From the NCBI RefSeq assembly GCF_039614845.1, contig NZ_JBDIML010000009.1, positions 1-64,000 of the forward strand: a stretch of 64,000 bases of DNA. Direction: 5' to 3'. This DNA comes from Ornithinibacillus xuwenensis (GTDB lineage Bacteria > Bacillota > Bacilli > Bacillales > Amphibacillaceae). The translations under genes were made by a program, and so were the position numbers. Within the stretch, counting starts at the first letter, position 1. Every line of letters begins with the position of its first letter. Under the pieces are notes generated by a model. That model was not told where the DNA came from and searched no databases. It saw only the letters and a program-made list of their open reading frames with translations. Shown here piece by piece: positions 8,634 to 19,700 of this stretch.

Positions 8634-9335
8634 TTAATTGGCCTCCTTGTACGGAAATTCCATTTCATCAAAGAGTATTTTTAAAAACCAATATTGACTT
8701 GCCTGATAATATTTACGCGCTACCGTATCAACCATGAACAGGTTTTCCTCATTCGTAAAAGCTAGCCATTGTTGATAAAAAGAAGGATTGGTAGCTTCCT
8801 GTGGTTTTTCATCTAAATGGAAAAATTCTAGATTTAGTAATGAATCTCCTGGATCATATTGCTCAATCTCATGTCGCTCTTGATTGGTTAATTCTTCCTT
8901 CAAGTAGGTTTTCTCTTCCTCCTGAGGTTCACGAATAACAATCGGGAATCGCTCGCCTAACATTTTTAAAACAATCGCTTTTGATACAACAAATAATTTA
9001 TAGAGTGACTTTTCCTCTAGCTCCACTAATAGGATTAATTCATCCTCATGATGAGAGCTAAATGCAAACATTAAATTATTGATTCGAACATATTTCTTGC
9101 TTTGATGGTAATATTCTATTGCTTGGATGATAATTGCGCCTGCTTTTGTAACTTTTCCATCTGGTGATAGAATTTGTTTTTCGATTAGACGCTTATGGGC
9201 CTCTTCAAAAACTTCCTCACCCTTTAATTGATAGATTTCCTTTTCAGGAAGTCCAAACAATACATTTCCACCGAAAGCAGCCGCCAATAAATATAGCTCA
9301 GGGACATTGAAGGCGTCTGTTGACTGATATGTCAT
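8634..9335 (-). CDS. DUF5081/EspG-like T7SS accessory protein (possible effector chaperone)
   Basis: A 233-residue soluble protein. It begins NVPELYLLAAAFGGNVLFGL and has an alternating helix/strand pattern similar to EspG-like chaperones and the DUF5081 family found in Firmicute T7SS loci; I give that assignment moderate weight. There is no signal peptide or membrane helix. The ATG overlaps the upstream stop (ATGA), placing it in the same translationally coupled series as the WXG-like protein before it and the YwqI-type protein after it. Its context argues for handling of the toxin/partner complex in the cytoplasm before export. Confidence 0.6.
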   Translation of the reverse strand: MTYQSTDAFNVPELYLLAAAFGGNVLFGLPEKEIYQLKGEEVFEEAHKRLIEKQILSPDGKVTKAGAIIIQAIEYYHQSKKYVRINNLMFAFSSHHEDELILLVELEEKSLYKLFVVSKAIVLKMLGERFPIVIREPQEEEKTYLKEELTNQERHEIEQYDPGDSLLNLEFFHLDEKPQEATNPSFYQQWLAFTNEENLFMVDTVARKYYQASQYWFLKILFDEMEFPYKEAN

Positions 9336-9631
9336 AGGTTTCTCACTTCCCTAACAGAATTGTCTTTAGAAAAATCATCAATATATCCATCTAAGTTATT
9401 AAGTGCCTTTGTTTGTAAGCTTGCTGCCTTTTTTAAATCCTTATGGTACTGATAAATAATTTCCAAATACGTGATAAACGCATCGCGAGATTTACCTTCC
9501 CATTTCGCTGATTGAACAAAAGAAATCAAGTCTTCACATTGGCTATACGTGGATTTTAGTGAAGACTCCAACGTTTTCGCCGCATTTTTTGCCTCATTTA
9601 ATCTGCCTTCATCGATTCTAACGTCGCCCAT
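9332..9631 (-). CDS. WXG100-superfamily small secreted protein
   Basis: A 99-residue helical hairpin. The turn carries KWEGKSRDAF, a WxG motif at about residue 49, flanked by two amphipathic helices (LNEAKNAAKTLESSLKSTYS; ITYLEIIYQYHKDLKKAASL). The length and motif position are those of WXG100 proteins. It differs from the EsxA copy at 20487-20783, and its position among the effector genes suggests a partner for the toxins rather than the core substrate. Its start overlaps the upstream coiled-coil gene by 14 bases and has GGGAGAG as ribosome site. Confidence 0.75.
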   Translation of the reverse strand: MGDVRIDEGRLNEAKNAAKTLESSLKSTYSQCEDLISFVQSAKWEGKSRDAFITYLEIIYQYHKDLKKAASLQTKALNNLDGYIDDFSKDNSVREVRNL

Positions 9632-10010
9632 TTAATCTCTCCCATAGCTCTTTCAATTCTTTTTCCCTTCTTGCTCTTTCCGCCTCTTCTTCTCTTATTG
9701 CCATTGCTTTATAATGCTCATATCGTTCATATGCCTTAGAAGCTGCATCCACAATATCATTACGTTTGTTTTTTTCGTAATCAAAGTATTTTAGTAATTT
9801 GGCATTTAATTCCTCACGCTTTGAATCAAAATCATTAGTAGGTATTTTAAAATTTGACATGTAAGGAGCAGAGCGAATATATCTTGAGTAAGCATCCTCT
9901 GCATCACTTACTTTCTTATCATGATAGTCTCTTGCTGATTGCAGTTTTTCATAGAGTTTATGATAGTCATCTCTTTTCTTCTCGGTATCTGTTTTAATCC
10001 ATAAGATCAT
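9618..10010 (-). CDS. Coiled-coil protein in the T7SS operon, unknown function
   Basis: A 130-residue, highly charged helical protein with two long heptad-like stretches (EKKRDDYHKLYEKLQSARDY; SKAYERYEHYKAMAIREEEA) and a basic tail. There is no signal peptide or WxG motif. It follows essC by 21 bases and has a strong GAGGGGAG site. It may correspond to the YwqH-type/DUF5082 partner proteins that precede LXG effectors in Bacillus, but I cannot see a diagnostic motif. Confidence 0.6.
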   Translation of the reverse strand: MILWIKTDTEKKRDDYHKLYEKLQSARDYHDKKVSDAEDAYSRYIRSAPYMSNFKIPTNDFDSKREELNAKLLKYFDYEKNKRNDIVDAASKAYERYEHYKAMAIREEEAERARREKELKELWERLNGRR

Positions 10011-10031
10011 AAGCTAATACTCCCCTCTATT

Positions 10032-13000
10032 TTAAAAAGGTGCTACAATTTTTATCTTCTCAGCCTTGCCCTGCTGGATATAATACGCTTCGTAAGGTAA
10101 TAAATTATTCTCACGATATGGTCTATTGGTAACCTCTAATATGTTTTGATCAGATATTCTACCAATTAATACTCCATTTTTCTGCTTCTTCACTACTTTT
10201 GTAACATCATCATACAATCGGTCAATTGCACTGTGAACAGCACCAATAATAAAATAAATTCCCATCCGTGGTCCATTTTCAATTAGCTTAGAAATGGTCG
10301 TTTGTGTAGACAACGATACATGGTCAATGACATAGGATACATCGGTGATTAGTATAACCATTGGACGAATATCTTGGAGAAAATCATTTACGGTTACTTG
10401 ACCATTTGTCTTACTTTGTGCTTCTCGATAAGCGTCTTCTCTCGCTTCATATAGCGCTTGAACACTAATGGCAAAGTCTTCCATTGTTGTTGAATCGCTA
10501 GCGTACACATTCGTATTGTCTTTATAGGCTCTGAATCTGGTTGATTGGTTATCGATTAAACCAACATCGATATGGTTATTTGCTGCAATACAGGTCATCA
10601 GTGTCAAGAACGTTTCCTCAATAGAATCCGTCATATCACCTAAGACGAGTGTACTTTGATCCTTTATCACGCTTATCTCTAATGGTTCAACTAATTCAAA
10701 ATCAACAGCAAATGGAATACCGCCTCTGGATATCATATCCTTGGTGTTTGGATTTTGTATAAATTCATCTAGTGTTATTTTCTCTGGGACAACCGGTATT
10801 TCCTTAGGTCGATCCCCATCCCAATATGCATTCATTTCTTTTGCTAGCTGTTGAATAGCGTCAATTATTTCTAGAGACTCCTCTCCAGCTGTCGGTAGCA
10901 TTGCTTGAAATAATGTCGGATTATCCAATTTGATAAGACCTCTTCCAGCTATCTCTTCGATTTGAATATCCGTTTTTCCAACGATTGCTCGTGCCTCGGT
11001 TGATTCAATTAAATATAGTGGAATCTGTGTCTTTATATTCGATAATAACGGCATCTTCATAGCGCTCTGTCTTCCAGCACTAATGGCCAAATGAATTCCA
11101 ACACTTACACCCTCACGAGCGATTTGTGTGATTAGCTTTTCAATTTCTTCCGCGAAATCTGCGTCACGAATAGAGTCGAAATTATCAATCATAATGATGA
11201 TATTCGGGACGATATCTCCGCTCGCCTTCTCATACATGGCCATATTCGCAACCCCGTAGTTACTCAGCTTTTGTTTTCGTTCCTTTATGGTACTTGTGAG
11301 AATCCGAATAAACTTACCAATCTTCTCTAAGTCGTCTATTAAAAGGGTGTCCGCCACATGCGGGAGATTTTTCAAAGGTAATAACCCATTGGTACCAAAA
11401 TCAAGTAAATAAACATGTAAATGCTCTGGGTTATACTGGCGCATAAGGTCCATGGCAACAGTCTGCAAAAAGGTTGATTTCCCATATCCAGGACTGGAAA
11501 ATACGGCAATATGCCCATCCTTCGTTAAATCAATTGTTAGTGGTGATTGCTGCTGTAATTCTGGCTGGTCAAGTAATCCAATCATTGCTTGCAATGGCTT
11601 CTTAGGCTCCTGCCATGCCTCTTGATAGTTTACTGGATGCAAATCTGGAGCATAGATGCGCTCTGGTAATGGTGGTAGCCAAGGTCTTAGAAGCTGCTCT
11701 ATTTGTTGTTCTACCGTGTAATTTGCAATATAGTCAATAACGGCATCTAGCTCAGATGGTGTTTTCGAAATTTCTTCTTTTTTCTCGAGTCCACTTAAAT
11801 CCTCTGTTAAAATTTCATACTGCCCTAAATCATTAATCGCATAAATTGTTGTATCGACATAGTCTTGATTATCTTTATCTGGAACATAATCTGCACCACT
11901 CCAAGCACTTTGGAATAATTCATAAATCTCGTTGTTCCCAACCTGTAAATACGCTCGACCTGGTAGTGTAATTTCTGCGGCATCAGGCGTTTTAAGAATC
12001 TCGTTGGAATCACTTGCATTCTGTACCTTTAATGCTAATTTAAACTTAGAGTTGGACCAGATTTGATCATCGACCACACCACTAGGTTTTTGGGTTGCTA
12101 GAATTAAGTGAATACCTAAGGAACGTCCAATCCTTGCTGTTGACACAAGCTCCTTCATAAAATCAGGCTGCTCTGATTTCAGCTCCGCAAATTCGTCTGA
12201 AATCAAGAACAAATGCGGCATTGGCTCATTTGCTTCACCTTGCTTATAAAGCTTTTGATACTGGTTAATATGATTCACATTATGTTCACCAAAAAGACGT
12301 TGTCTCTTCTGTAGCTCTGCTTTAATGGAAGCGAGTGCACGCATGGATTGACCAGCATCCAGGTTCGTTATCGTTCCCACTAAATGAGGTAGGTTTCGAA
12401 ATAAGTTCGCCATTCCTCCACCCTTATAGTCAATTAGTAGAAATGCAACTTCATATGGATGGAAATTAACAGCAAGGGACAATATGTATGACTGAATAAT
12501 CTCTGATTTACCTGAACCAGTCGTCCCAGCAACTAAACCATGGGGACCGTGCGCCTTTTCATGTAAGTTCAATTGCACAATATCATCTTTCCCGCGAAGC
12601 CCCAGTGGTACAGCTAAGCTTTTGTATGTCTCATTGTTCCTCCATCTGTCGGAGATAGCTAATTCCGATACCTTTTCCACGCCATACATGGTTAGGAAGG
12701 TGACACTTTCTGGGATAGAGTTCTTTAAGTTCTGCAAATGGTTAATCGGTGCTAAAGCACGAGATACTTCTTCTTTATCAAAGTTATTCGGAAAGTGGTC
12801 TGGGATAAATTGACGATTAACCAGCTCCCCCTCCTCCAAAATAATGTTGCCGTGTTTCGCATCCCGAATATCAATAACCGTTTTTACATGCTCTGGGAGG
12901 GCATGCATGACATCCTGAACAAATACAAGCGAGATACCCAGTTCACTCGGATCTTCATTAAAAAACTCCATAATTGTGTGATCCAGAATCAGTTTTTCGT

Positions 13001-14534
13001 CTGTGATTAATACTGTATAATGCGGTGTAAAATAGGTTTTCTCATGTTTGTTGGACTTTTCTTCTAATGTCTGTTTTCGTTCCTTAATAATTTGATACAT
13101 GGAATGTAGTACTTGATCTCTTGAACGTTCGTGATACACAAAGCCTCGGACATTTACATCTCGAACACTAGCATGTGGTAGCCAGCGCATCCAGTTCCAT
13201 TCATCCTTCTCCTCTTCGGGAAAAATCGTAATAAATTGCAATTCGTGGTAACTGTGAAACATGGCTAGTTGTATAACTAATTGCTGCAATTGCTCGAGTA
13301 CAAGCTTTCTATGTCCGATATAACCCACAGGTCCTTTCATCAAGGATGTCATTACCGGAACATGTTCAATCTCCTTATACTGAGAGAGTAAATCTCGTGC
13401 AACATCAACTAATTCATCCTTATCCTGGGTAAATTCCTCTTCATTAAACTCGATGTCAAAACTCGAATCGACCTTCCCTAGGCCAGCACGAAAGTTTAAG
13501 AAATCATGATGATAAATGGTTTTTTCATAGATTCGAGCATCTACACTTACTGCCATTTCTCTTATTTCATCCACATCTGGATAATGATAGGTTAAAGCAT
13601 GTCGCTGTTCCTCACTTGTTAGATAAAGCTCTTTTGTTTTGCGCTGTAAATATTCCTTATAGCTTTCATCCCGTTCCTTCATGTCCGTCTTATACTTTTT
13701 TACATTTTTCACATAAGAAGTGATGGAAAATATAATCGTCACGATTGTCATGGAGAGCATCGCGATAATATAGATCCCTCTTGGCTGAACCAACGAAATG
13801 AGGACGAGTGCAGCAATCATTACTAATGGTGGTACTATCGTTCGTGCCAATTGCTCACTTGGTTTTGAAGGTTTATTCGATGGCTTAGCAATTATCTTTT
13901 TTTCCTCTGGCTCGCGATAAATAATCCGCGGAGAACGGTGGAAATTAGGATATTCATCTTGGTAAGGATGGTCCACTCCCGGTAATTCTACTAGTTTAGA
14001 AGACACCTGCTTCTGTGATGGGATAACTTGAATATCTCTTTCACCAAAGATAAACAGAACACCATCTGCAAATAGCTGATCACCTGGTTGTACATGAGCA
14101 TTATCAAGTACTCGAGAGAAATTGTGATAAACATTTCCTTGCTGAATTTCCAGTGTAAAGAACGAGTCTTCATCATGATTAACCAGTACTAAATCTGAAC
14201 GAAGTCCTTCAATTGCCAGATCATCAAAATCATTCTCACCTATTGTTAACGACTGTTTCCCAGCAAAATCATAAATATGAACCTTCTCTAAGCTTAGTAG
14301 ATAAAACTCCATTGGGTGACCTGAAGCTGTGAAATTATAATATTCGTTTACGACTTCTTCCCCTATGCAACAATTGCCTCCATCCCACTCGACCGTTAAA
14401 GAGCCTTCCATGTCCTGAAACGTAATGGTATCTGCCCATTGATTACTAATGGTTATGGTTTTTGCTTTATTCCCCCATAAATGGCATTTATGTAATTGGT
14501 TTCGATATAAGATCATGAGTAATTTTTGTGCCAT
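10032..14534 (-). CDS. essC: EssC/YukBA, FtsK/SpoIIIE-type type VII secretion ATPase
   Basis: The motor and substrate receptor of the T7SSb. At 1500 residues it has the full-length layout: N-terminal FHA-like domains (~1-200), two membrane helices near 232-275, a linker domain, then three FtsK/SpoIIIE modules. Module 1 has Walker A GLVAGTTGSGKSE (~670) with the DYKGGGMANLF and LILATQKPSG signatures. Module 2 has Walker A SPGYGKSTF (~1015) and Walker B IIIMIDNFDS. Module 3 (~1295, VLGDMTDSIEETF) lacks a proper P-loop, as usual for EssC. The C-terminal module is the strain-variable part that selects effectors. Ribosome site AGAGAGGAAG. No truncation is seen. Confidence 0.97.
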   Translation of the reverse strand: MAQKLLMILYRNQLHKCHLWGNKAKTITISNQWADTITFQDMEGSLTVEWDGGNCCIGEEVVNEYYNFTASGHPMEFYLLSLEKVHIYDFAGKQSLTIGENDFDDLAIEGLRSDLVLVNHDEDSFFTLEIQQGNVYHNFSRVLDNAHVQPGDQLFADGVLFIFGERDIQVIPSQKQVSSKLVELPGVDHPYQDEYPNFHRSPRIIYREPEEKKIIAKPSNKPSKPSEQLARTIVPPLVMIAALVLISLVQPRGIYIIAMLSMTIVTIIFSITSYVKNVKKYKTDMKERDESYKEYLQRKTKELYLTSEEQRHALTYHYPDVDEIREMAVSVDARIYEKTIYHHDFLNFRAGLGKVDSSFDIEFNEEEFTQDKDELVDVARDLLSQYKEIEHVPVMTSLMKGPVGYIGHRKLVLEQLQQLVIQLAMFHSYHELQFITIFPEEEKDEWNWMRWLPHASVRDVNVRGFVYHERSRDQVLHSMYQIIKERKQTLEEKSNKHEKTYFTPHYTVLITDEKLILDHTIMEFFNEDPSELGISLVFVQDVMHALPEHVKTVIDIRDAKHGNIILEEGELVNRQFIPDHFPNNFDKEEVSRALAPINHLQNLKNSIPESVTFLTMYGVEKVSELAISDRWRNNETYKSLAVPLGLRGKDDIVQLNLHEKAHGPHGLVAGTTGSGKSEIIQSYILSLAVNFHPYEVAFLLIDYKGGGMANLFRNLPHLVGTITNLDAGQSMRALASIKAELQKRQRLFGEHNVNHINQYQKLYKQGEANEPMPHLFLISDEFAELKSEQPDFMKELVSTARIGRSLGIHLILATQKPSGVVDDQIWSNSKFKLALKVQNASDSNEILKTPDAAEITLPGRAYLQVGNNEIYELFQSAWSGADYVPDKDNQDYVDTTIYAINDLGQYEILTEDLSGLEKKEEISKTPSELDAVIDYIANYTVEQQIEQLLRPWLPPLPERIYAPDLHPVNYQEAWQEPKKPLQAMIGLLDQPELQQQSPLTIDLTKDGHIAVFSSPGYGKSTFLQTVAMDLMRQYNPEHLHVYLLDFGTNGLLPLKNLPHVADTLLIDDLEKIGKFIRILTSTIKERKQKLSNYGVANMAMYEKASGDIVPNIIIMIDNFDSIRDADFAEEIEKLITQIAREGVSVGIHLAISAGRQSAMKMPLLSNIKTQIPLYLIESTEARAIVGKTDIQIEEIAGRGLIKLDNPTLFQAMLPTAGEESLEIIDAIQQLAKEMNAYWDGDRPKEIPVVPEKITLDEFIQNPNTKDMISRGGIPFAVDFELVEPLEISVIKDQSTLVLGDMTDSIEETFLTLMTCIAANNHIDVGLIDNQSTRFRAYKDNTNVYASDSTTMEDFAISVQALYEAREDAYREAQSKTNGQVTVNDFLQDIRPMVILITDVSYVIDHVSLSTQTTISKLIENGPRMGIYFIIGAVHSAIDRLYDDVTKVVKKQKNGVLIGRISDQNILEVTNRPYRENNLLPYEAYYIQQGKAEKIKIVAPF

Positions 14535-14587
14535 CTGATTACTTCCTCTCTATTCCAACCGCAGAAGTTATGCTTTCAATGAAACGA

Positions 14588-15862
14588 CTATTCCCCTTGA
14601 TTACTCGTTTCATTACCCTCTTCTACCTCTTCTGTACTGGTACTATCTGTATTTTCACTTTGCTCTGTTTCCGTAACAGGATCTCCAGTGCTATCTTCGT
14701 TCCCACCTAAGTTATATTCCTCTCGGTATCTATCTAGCTCTTCTTGTAGAGAACGTACCGTTTCGTCACGTTCAGTCCCGGTTAGGTTAGGATTGTTTTT
14801 TGCCTGTTCTATTTGTTTAATTAATCCATACATAATTAACTGTGGATCATCAAGATATTTAGCCTTTTCAATTGACTTCTCAAATTCACCACGTCCATTA
14901 TAAATCCAATATAATAAATAGTCCGTATCACTTCTTAAGCTTACATTTTTCATAATGGTCTCTTTTTCCGAATCAGATAATTTCTCTACACTAATATAGG
15001 AATGGGAAAGAATATATTTAGTCCTGTCAGGAAGCTTCTCTGGATCCTCATCTTGTAAGGTCGAAATGACATTCCCATAATTAGAGGCTAAGTATTCACC
15101 ATGTGCATCCAATAATGTTTCTTGGTAAGGACTTTTTACAAACCCGTAATACACGAGCGGTGCAGCCAATAACACAGAGACGATAATCATGATAATGGAT
15201 AACTGCTTAAATAAACGAAATCGCTTAGTAGAAACTAACACCATCGTGTTTTCTACTTTTTTCTTTTCCTTCTTATAGCTGTCTACTAGTAATGAATACA
15301 AAGCACTCAGGTCTTGTACTTCACTTACTTGACGCTCAAATTCTGTTTCTTTTGCGTTATTCAACGAACCATTGTATAACTGCTCAAAATCATATTTCTT
15401 TGAAAAAAGAGCAATAATAAGGCATTTGAATTGGCGTAAAAATACTTCCTCATCCATTTCATATGGCGGAACTACATTTCGAATTCCTCGATAAACAACC
15501 TTAGGCATTAAATTATCATCGAAAACTAAATTATCTGGATGAAGGAAAAATGTGATTCTAGTTGATAGGAATCTTTCTAGTTGTGCCACATTGCAAAGTA
15601 GGCGTAATTTATCATTTCGATTAAGCTTTTTCACCTGTTCCCAGCGCTTCATTGCTGGATCGATGCTCATATGAAATATAAATAAATCTTCTTGTTCTTC
15701 TATAGACAGCGGTAGAAAATAATCAGATGGATCCTTAATTAAATCAAGTTGCCTAACACTCTTCATGCTTGTTTCTGACTTAGGTAGTGAGAATTGCCAA
15801 CTATCCTTATCCATCTTGACCTGAAGTCTGAGCTTATCAATTTGTATTGTTTTTTCCTGCAT
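14588..15862 (-). CDS. essB: EssB/YukC, type VII secretion pseudokinase membrane component
   Basis: A 424-residue core component that links EssC and EsaA in the membrane. The N-terminal ~215 residues form the cytoplasmic pseudokinase-like domain. A single membrane helix lies near 222-242 (IIMIIVSVLLAAPLVYYGFV). The extracellular part (~243-385) is helical and ends in a glutamate/serine/threonine-rich tail after residue ~390. Ribosome site AAAGGGG. The gene sits between esaB and essC as in staphylococci; 53 bases separate it from essC and 135 from esaB. Confidence 0.95.
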   Translation of the reverse strand: MQEKTIQIDKLRLQVKMDKDSWQFSLPKSETSMKSVRQLDLIKDPSDYFLPLSIEEQEDLFIFHMSIDPAMKRWEQVKKLNRNDKLRLLCNVAQLERFLSTRITFFLHPDNLVFDDNLMPKVVYRGIRNVVPPYEMDEEVFLRQFKCLIIALFSKKYDFEQLYNGSLNNAKETEFERQVSEVQDLSALYSLLVDSYKKEKKKVENTMVLVSTKRFRLFKQLSIIMIIVSVLLAAPLVYYGFVKSPYQETLLDAHGEYLASNYGNVISTLQDEDPEKLPDRTKYILSHSYISVEKLSDSEKETIMKNVSLRSDTDYLLYWIYNGRGEFEKSIEKAKYLDDPQLIMYGLIKQIEQAKNNPNLTGTERDETVRSLQEELDRYREEYNLGGNEDSTGDPVTETEQSENTDSTSTEEVEEGNETSNQGE

Positions 15863-15997
15863 AATAGTTGACCCCTTTGTTAAATTGAAACGGTTTTAGT
15901 ATGAATCTTTACCTTACTGTTTCATTGTCGTTACGTGAAACAAACACCAAAGTTCATTTCTCCTGTCCAATTGATGCTACTAACATAGATAAAATTG

Positions 15998-16255
15998 TTA
16001 TAATACGATAAAAATATCTCCATCCGTAATAGGGTAATCGGATAAGATATCATCATCTGTCAGCAATAGATTTTTCGTAAGAACTTTAATGGCGCAACGT
16101 GAATCAGAGCCATTATCAACATTTACAATTTCCATGACATTTTGAAGTAGATGCTTAACAGTCAGTTGGACTGGAATACGTAAATCGTATTTCATCTCTG
16201 AATTCGTCCGTTTGCTAAAATCAAATGTCACATTAATATGTGTACGCTCCGACAT
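15998..16255 (-). CDS. esaB: EsaB/YukD, ubiquitin-like type VII secretion protein
   Basis: An 85-residue cytoplasmic protein with a ubiquitin-like beta-grasp: HINVTFDFSKRTNSEMKYDL, then VQLTVKHLLQNVMEIVN, ending DYPITDGDIFIVL. EsaB modulates T7SS activity and substrate level in other Firmicutes. The frame also has an ATG one codon earlier (16258). I prefer the second ATG because AGGAGAG is then 6 bases away rather than 3. It lies 8-11 bases after essA. Confidence 0.92.
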   Translation of the reverse strand: MSERTHINVTFDFSKRTNSEMKYDLRIPVQLTVKHLLQNVMEIVNVDNGSDSRCAIKVLTKNLLLTDDDILSDYPITDGDIFIVL

Positions 16256-16266
16256 CATGCACTCTC

Positions 16267-16767
16267 CTAATCTAGCAATTTACGCATCAAGACATATACC
16301 CCACCACATAATAAAAGCGCAAAGCCGATAAACACAGCTATAATAGGCGTGCCCCAGCCTGATTGCTTACGATCTTCTTGCTCTTGTACGGTAGTAGATG
16401 CTGATGCGCTATATTCTTCTGTAAACAATGTTTGCTTAATATCCTCAAGGGTTTCGTAGGACTCTGTCTCCATAGAAAACAGAGATTGCTCTAGTTCTTC
16501 TAAGGATTGTTCCTCTTCAATTTGTTTTGCTTGAATATTCGATTCTATTTCTTCAGTAAACAAAGTCGGAAATACTTTTTCCAGTTCTGTTTCACGAATT
16601 TCTTTGTCAGTTTCATTACCTTTTTCGATACGATCAATCTTAAATTCAAGATTCCCTCGATCATTAGAACTAGATTCAGCTGATACTAGATGTGCATTGC
16701 CACCTAGTATCAGTAGAATAGAGGAACATAATAGTACCCGCTTAACTAGCTTTAGCTGTACTTTCAT
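16267..16767 (-). CDS. essA: EssA, type VII secretion membrane protein
   Basis: A 166-residue core protein with an N-terminal signal/anchor (VLLCSSILLILGGNAHLVSA, possible cleavage after VSA), an acidic extracellular stretch rich in glutamate (~35-130) and a C-terminal membrane helix (TPIIAVFIGFALLLCGGVYV) with a short basic tail. This agrees with EssA in size and topology. It starts within the end of esaA (26-base overlap) behind AAAGGAGAA, so the two are coupled. Confidence 0.88.
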   Translation of the reverse strand: MKVQLKLVKRVLLCSSILLILGGNAHLVSAESSSNDRGNLEFKIDRIEKGNETDKEIRETELEKVFPTLFTEEIESNIQAKQIEEEQSLEELEQSLFSMETESYETLEDIKQTLFTEEYSASASTTVQEQEDRKQSGWGTPIIAVFIGFALLLCGGVYVLMRKLLD

Positions 16768-19700
16768 CTTCTAGTTCTCCTTTTGATTGATTTCGATGTA
16801 TGACAAATAAATTAGCTAGAATTCCTACAATTAATAAACCTAATAAAAACAACGTTGCTAAAGCATAATTAGGATTCCCTTGGATTATCTGTTGTAATAG
16901 CGTATCGACATACTGTAATGGTGAAAATGCTTTTAGTTTATTGATTGCCTCTATACCAGTACCAATCGCATTGGATGAGAATAAATATAAGCTTAAAACA
17001 ATAAGCAATAAAAACATTCCAACCATCTTTAGTTGTCTTAACAAATAAGTTGCTATTAGAAGCATCACCACCATGACAGCGGATAGGAATAACGTCCAGA
17101 TGATCATACTTCCCGCAACAATTTGTAGAAAATAACTAGACATGAGCCCAATAATAATTCCTTCTACTATCCCAATACAAGCCGTAATAATTGTGATTGG
17201 TAGGTTCTTATTAATCACTGATTTTTCAGCGGAAAACTGATCTTGCTCAACTCTTTTCTGTTGAATCGTAGAAATAACATATGCCGTAAACAATACAACG
17301 ATAAAGCAAGTCAGAACTAAGAAATATGGTGAATAGGTTTCGCTCTTTGTAATAATTCCTTCATTACTTGTTTGAACAGGATGCGAGAGAAACTCATATA
17401 GGTTTTCATTTTGTCTTTCACCTATACGACTATTTGCAAGCACATTTGTGAAATTATCGGCAAACGCTTGGTCCTCTACAAGTTTATCTGTCATCTCCAC
17501 TGATAATTGATTAGCCGTTTGAACAAGATCCTCGCCGCTTTGTTCAATGGCATCAGCTTGGGTATCAACCATCTCAAAAGCCTGATAAACCGTTTCAGCT
17601 GAGTCTAAGTTACCTCTTGTCTGCTCAACAAGAGACTGTGTCGCTGAAAGAATTGGCTGTAATTCACTACCAAGTGATACTAGCTCTAGCTGCTCATTAT
17701 CCGCATTTGCTTGAACTTCACTCTGTTTATCCAATAAATTGAGACTTGACTGACGCCACTCGGCAACATCTTGTAAGGTTTCCTGCAAGCTATCATTTAA
17801 TAGCACTGCTTGCTCCGAGGTTTTCAACACTTTAGCTACCAGTGCATTGGAATTCTTTTCTGCTACCTCAGCAAATTCTCGGTACGAAATGATTTGCTGT
17901 TGCAAATCCTCAATTGGCGTACGAATTTCTTCGGTAATGCCGCCTTTTACATTGGAGACCACATAATCCGTAATTAAGTCTTCAATTTCTTTTACATTAA
18001 ACAAGTAATAAAGGGAGGACTCTGTAGCTAAATCAGCTAATGGATTACTATTTAGACGTCCTTTAAGTCCCGCACTATCCATATCAAGCCCAAAGTACAT
18101 TTCATATAGGGATAGTAGTTGATTATAATTACTTACCGTATTGGTTGCAGCATTAATAAGCAATTCAGTACTTGAATCATATACTGGAGACATCACCTTA
18201 TGACGAATAAAGTTATTGATAACCTCAACTTTTACCGGTTCAGGATCCGGTGTAGGTTCTGGATCCGGTTCTGGATCCGTTCCTTCAACTGGAGCTACTT
18301 CTCCGCCATTATTGGCTTCATTATTGTTAATGACTTCCACAGGTTCTTCTTCGGGAGTTGTAGAGCCTGATACATTTTCATCGATTATCGGTTCAGTTGA
18401 AGCAGGCTCTTCGGTTGTTTGTGTTCCTTCAATAGGATTACTCTCATTTACATCAGTACTATTCCCTGACTCCGTTGACACGCTCGCAACTAAAGATGCT
18501 TGATAAATAAGCGAGGCAACATCTTCTGGCGTATCTACATTTGTGACATCTCGTTGTTCCATTTCCCAGTTCCATGTTGCTGGTTGGAACACATCGATAT
18601 CACTTGCTGCATCCTTTAATAAGAGGGTAACCGATACCGTAAAGATACCTTGTTCATTCGCAGGTAAACTTACTTCTCCATTCTCTTTATAGACATCTGT
18701 ATAGTCTGCTTCCTCTTGATTTGGCATTGTCAGCGTTAACCGATTTAAATCATATGCAGCCGGAATGTCCAGTCTGAAGATTTGACCTTCCTTTTCATTT
18801 TTGGGTAATTCAACTGTATCCGCCATCGTAACACCAGTTGATGCTAAATGATTCTTTATTGCTTGAATTTGATATTTTAGCATTCCACTATTGTCTTTTG
18901 GTGAAGGAGTATAATTAAATTCCTGCAAATATTTATTGGTAACAGCAATAACATTCCCTAACTCCAGAACTTGTTCCCCCGATAATCCAGCGTTTTGAAT
19001 ATCTGTCTCAACTAGAGAAGGTAATGTTTCAATTTTTTCTTGAATTTGCTGATGTGCTTGTTGATCAGGTGCTTCAAATAATGTATTGAGATTCATATTT
19101 TGATTATGAAATGCATCAGCAAATATTTCTCTCAATCGTTCTTCTATATTGCTAACTAAATCAGATTCGAGCGTCTCTGTTAATGTTCCTTCTATTTGCC
19201 TTACCTTTTCATTCGCATCTAGAAAATAGTCTCGTAGTTTCATAGAATCAAAGGCAAGATTATTTGGCTGTTCGATATCTTGCTGCTGTAATTGTTGATT
19301 GATGAAATTATTGGTAGCTTGTAACTGATTTAGTTGTTGGTCAACATCATCATGTTTTAGTGCTCCATCAAACTGTGTTAATGCTTCCCCATAATTTAGT
19401 AGTGATACATAATTTGTTTCTTTTAGAGTTGAAAACTCATCTATATCGGTTAAATAACGTTGGCCAGTATCAATGTTATCGATTAACTGATTCTCAATCA
19501 GCTGTAAAGTATCCTCAAAACCTGAAAAGGTCTCGCGTGAAGATAGACTATATCCTTTTAAAATTTCAAACTGATTTGTATAACCTGAAAGCGGACCATT
19601 AACGTTATGATTAAACATATTCGTATATTGTGTTTGTTGGTTAATAATCTCACCAATAGAATCTTGTGCATCCTGTAAATTTCCTATAATACTAGCAAAG

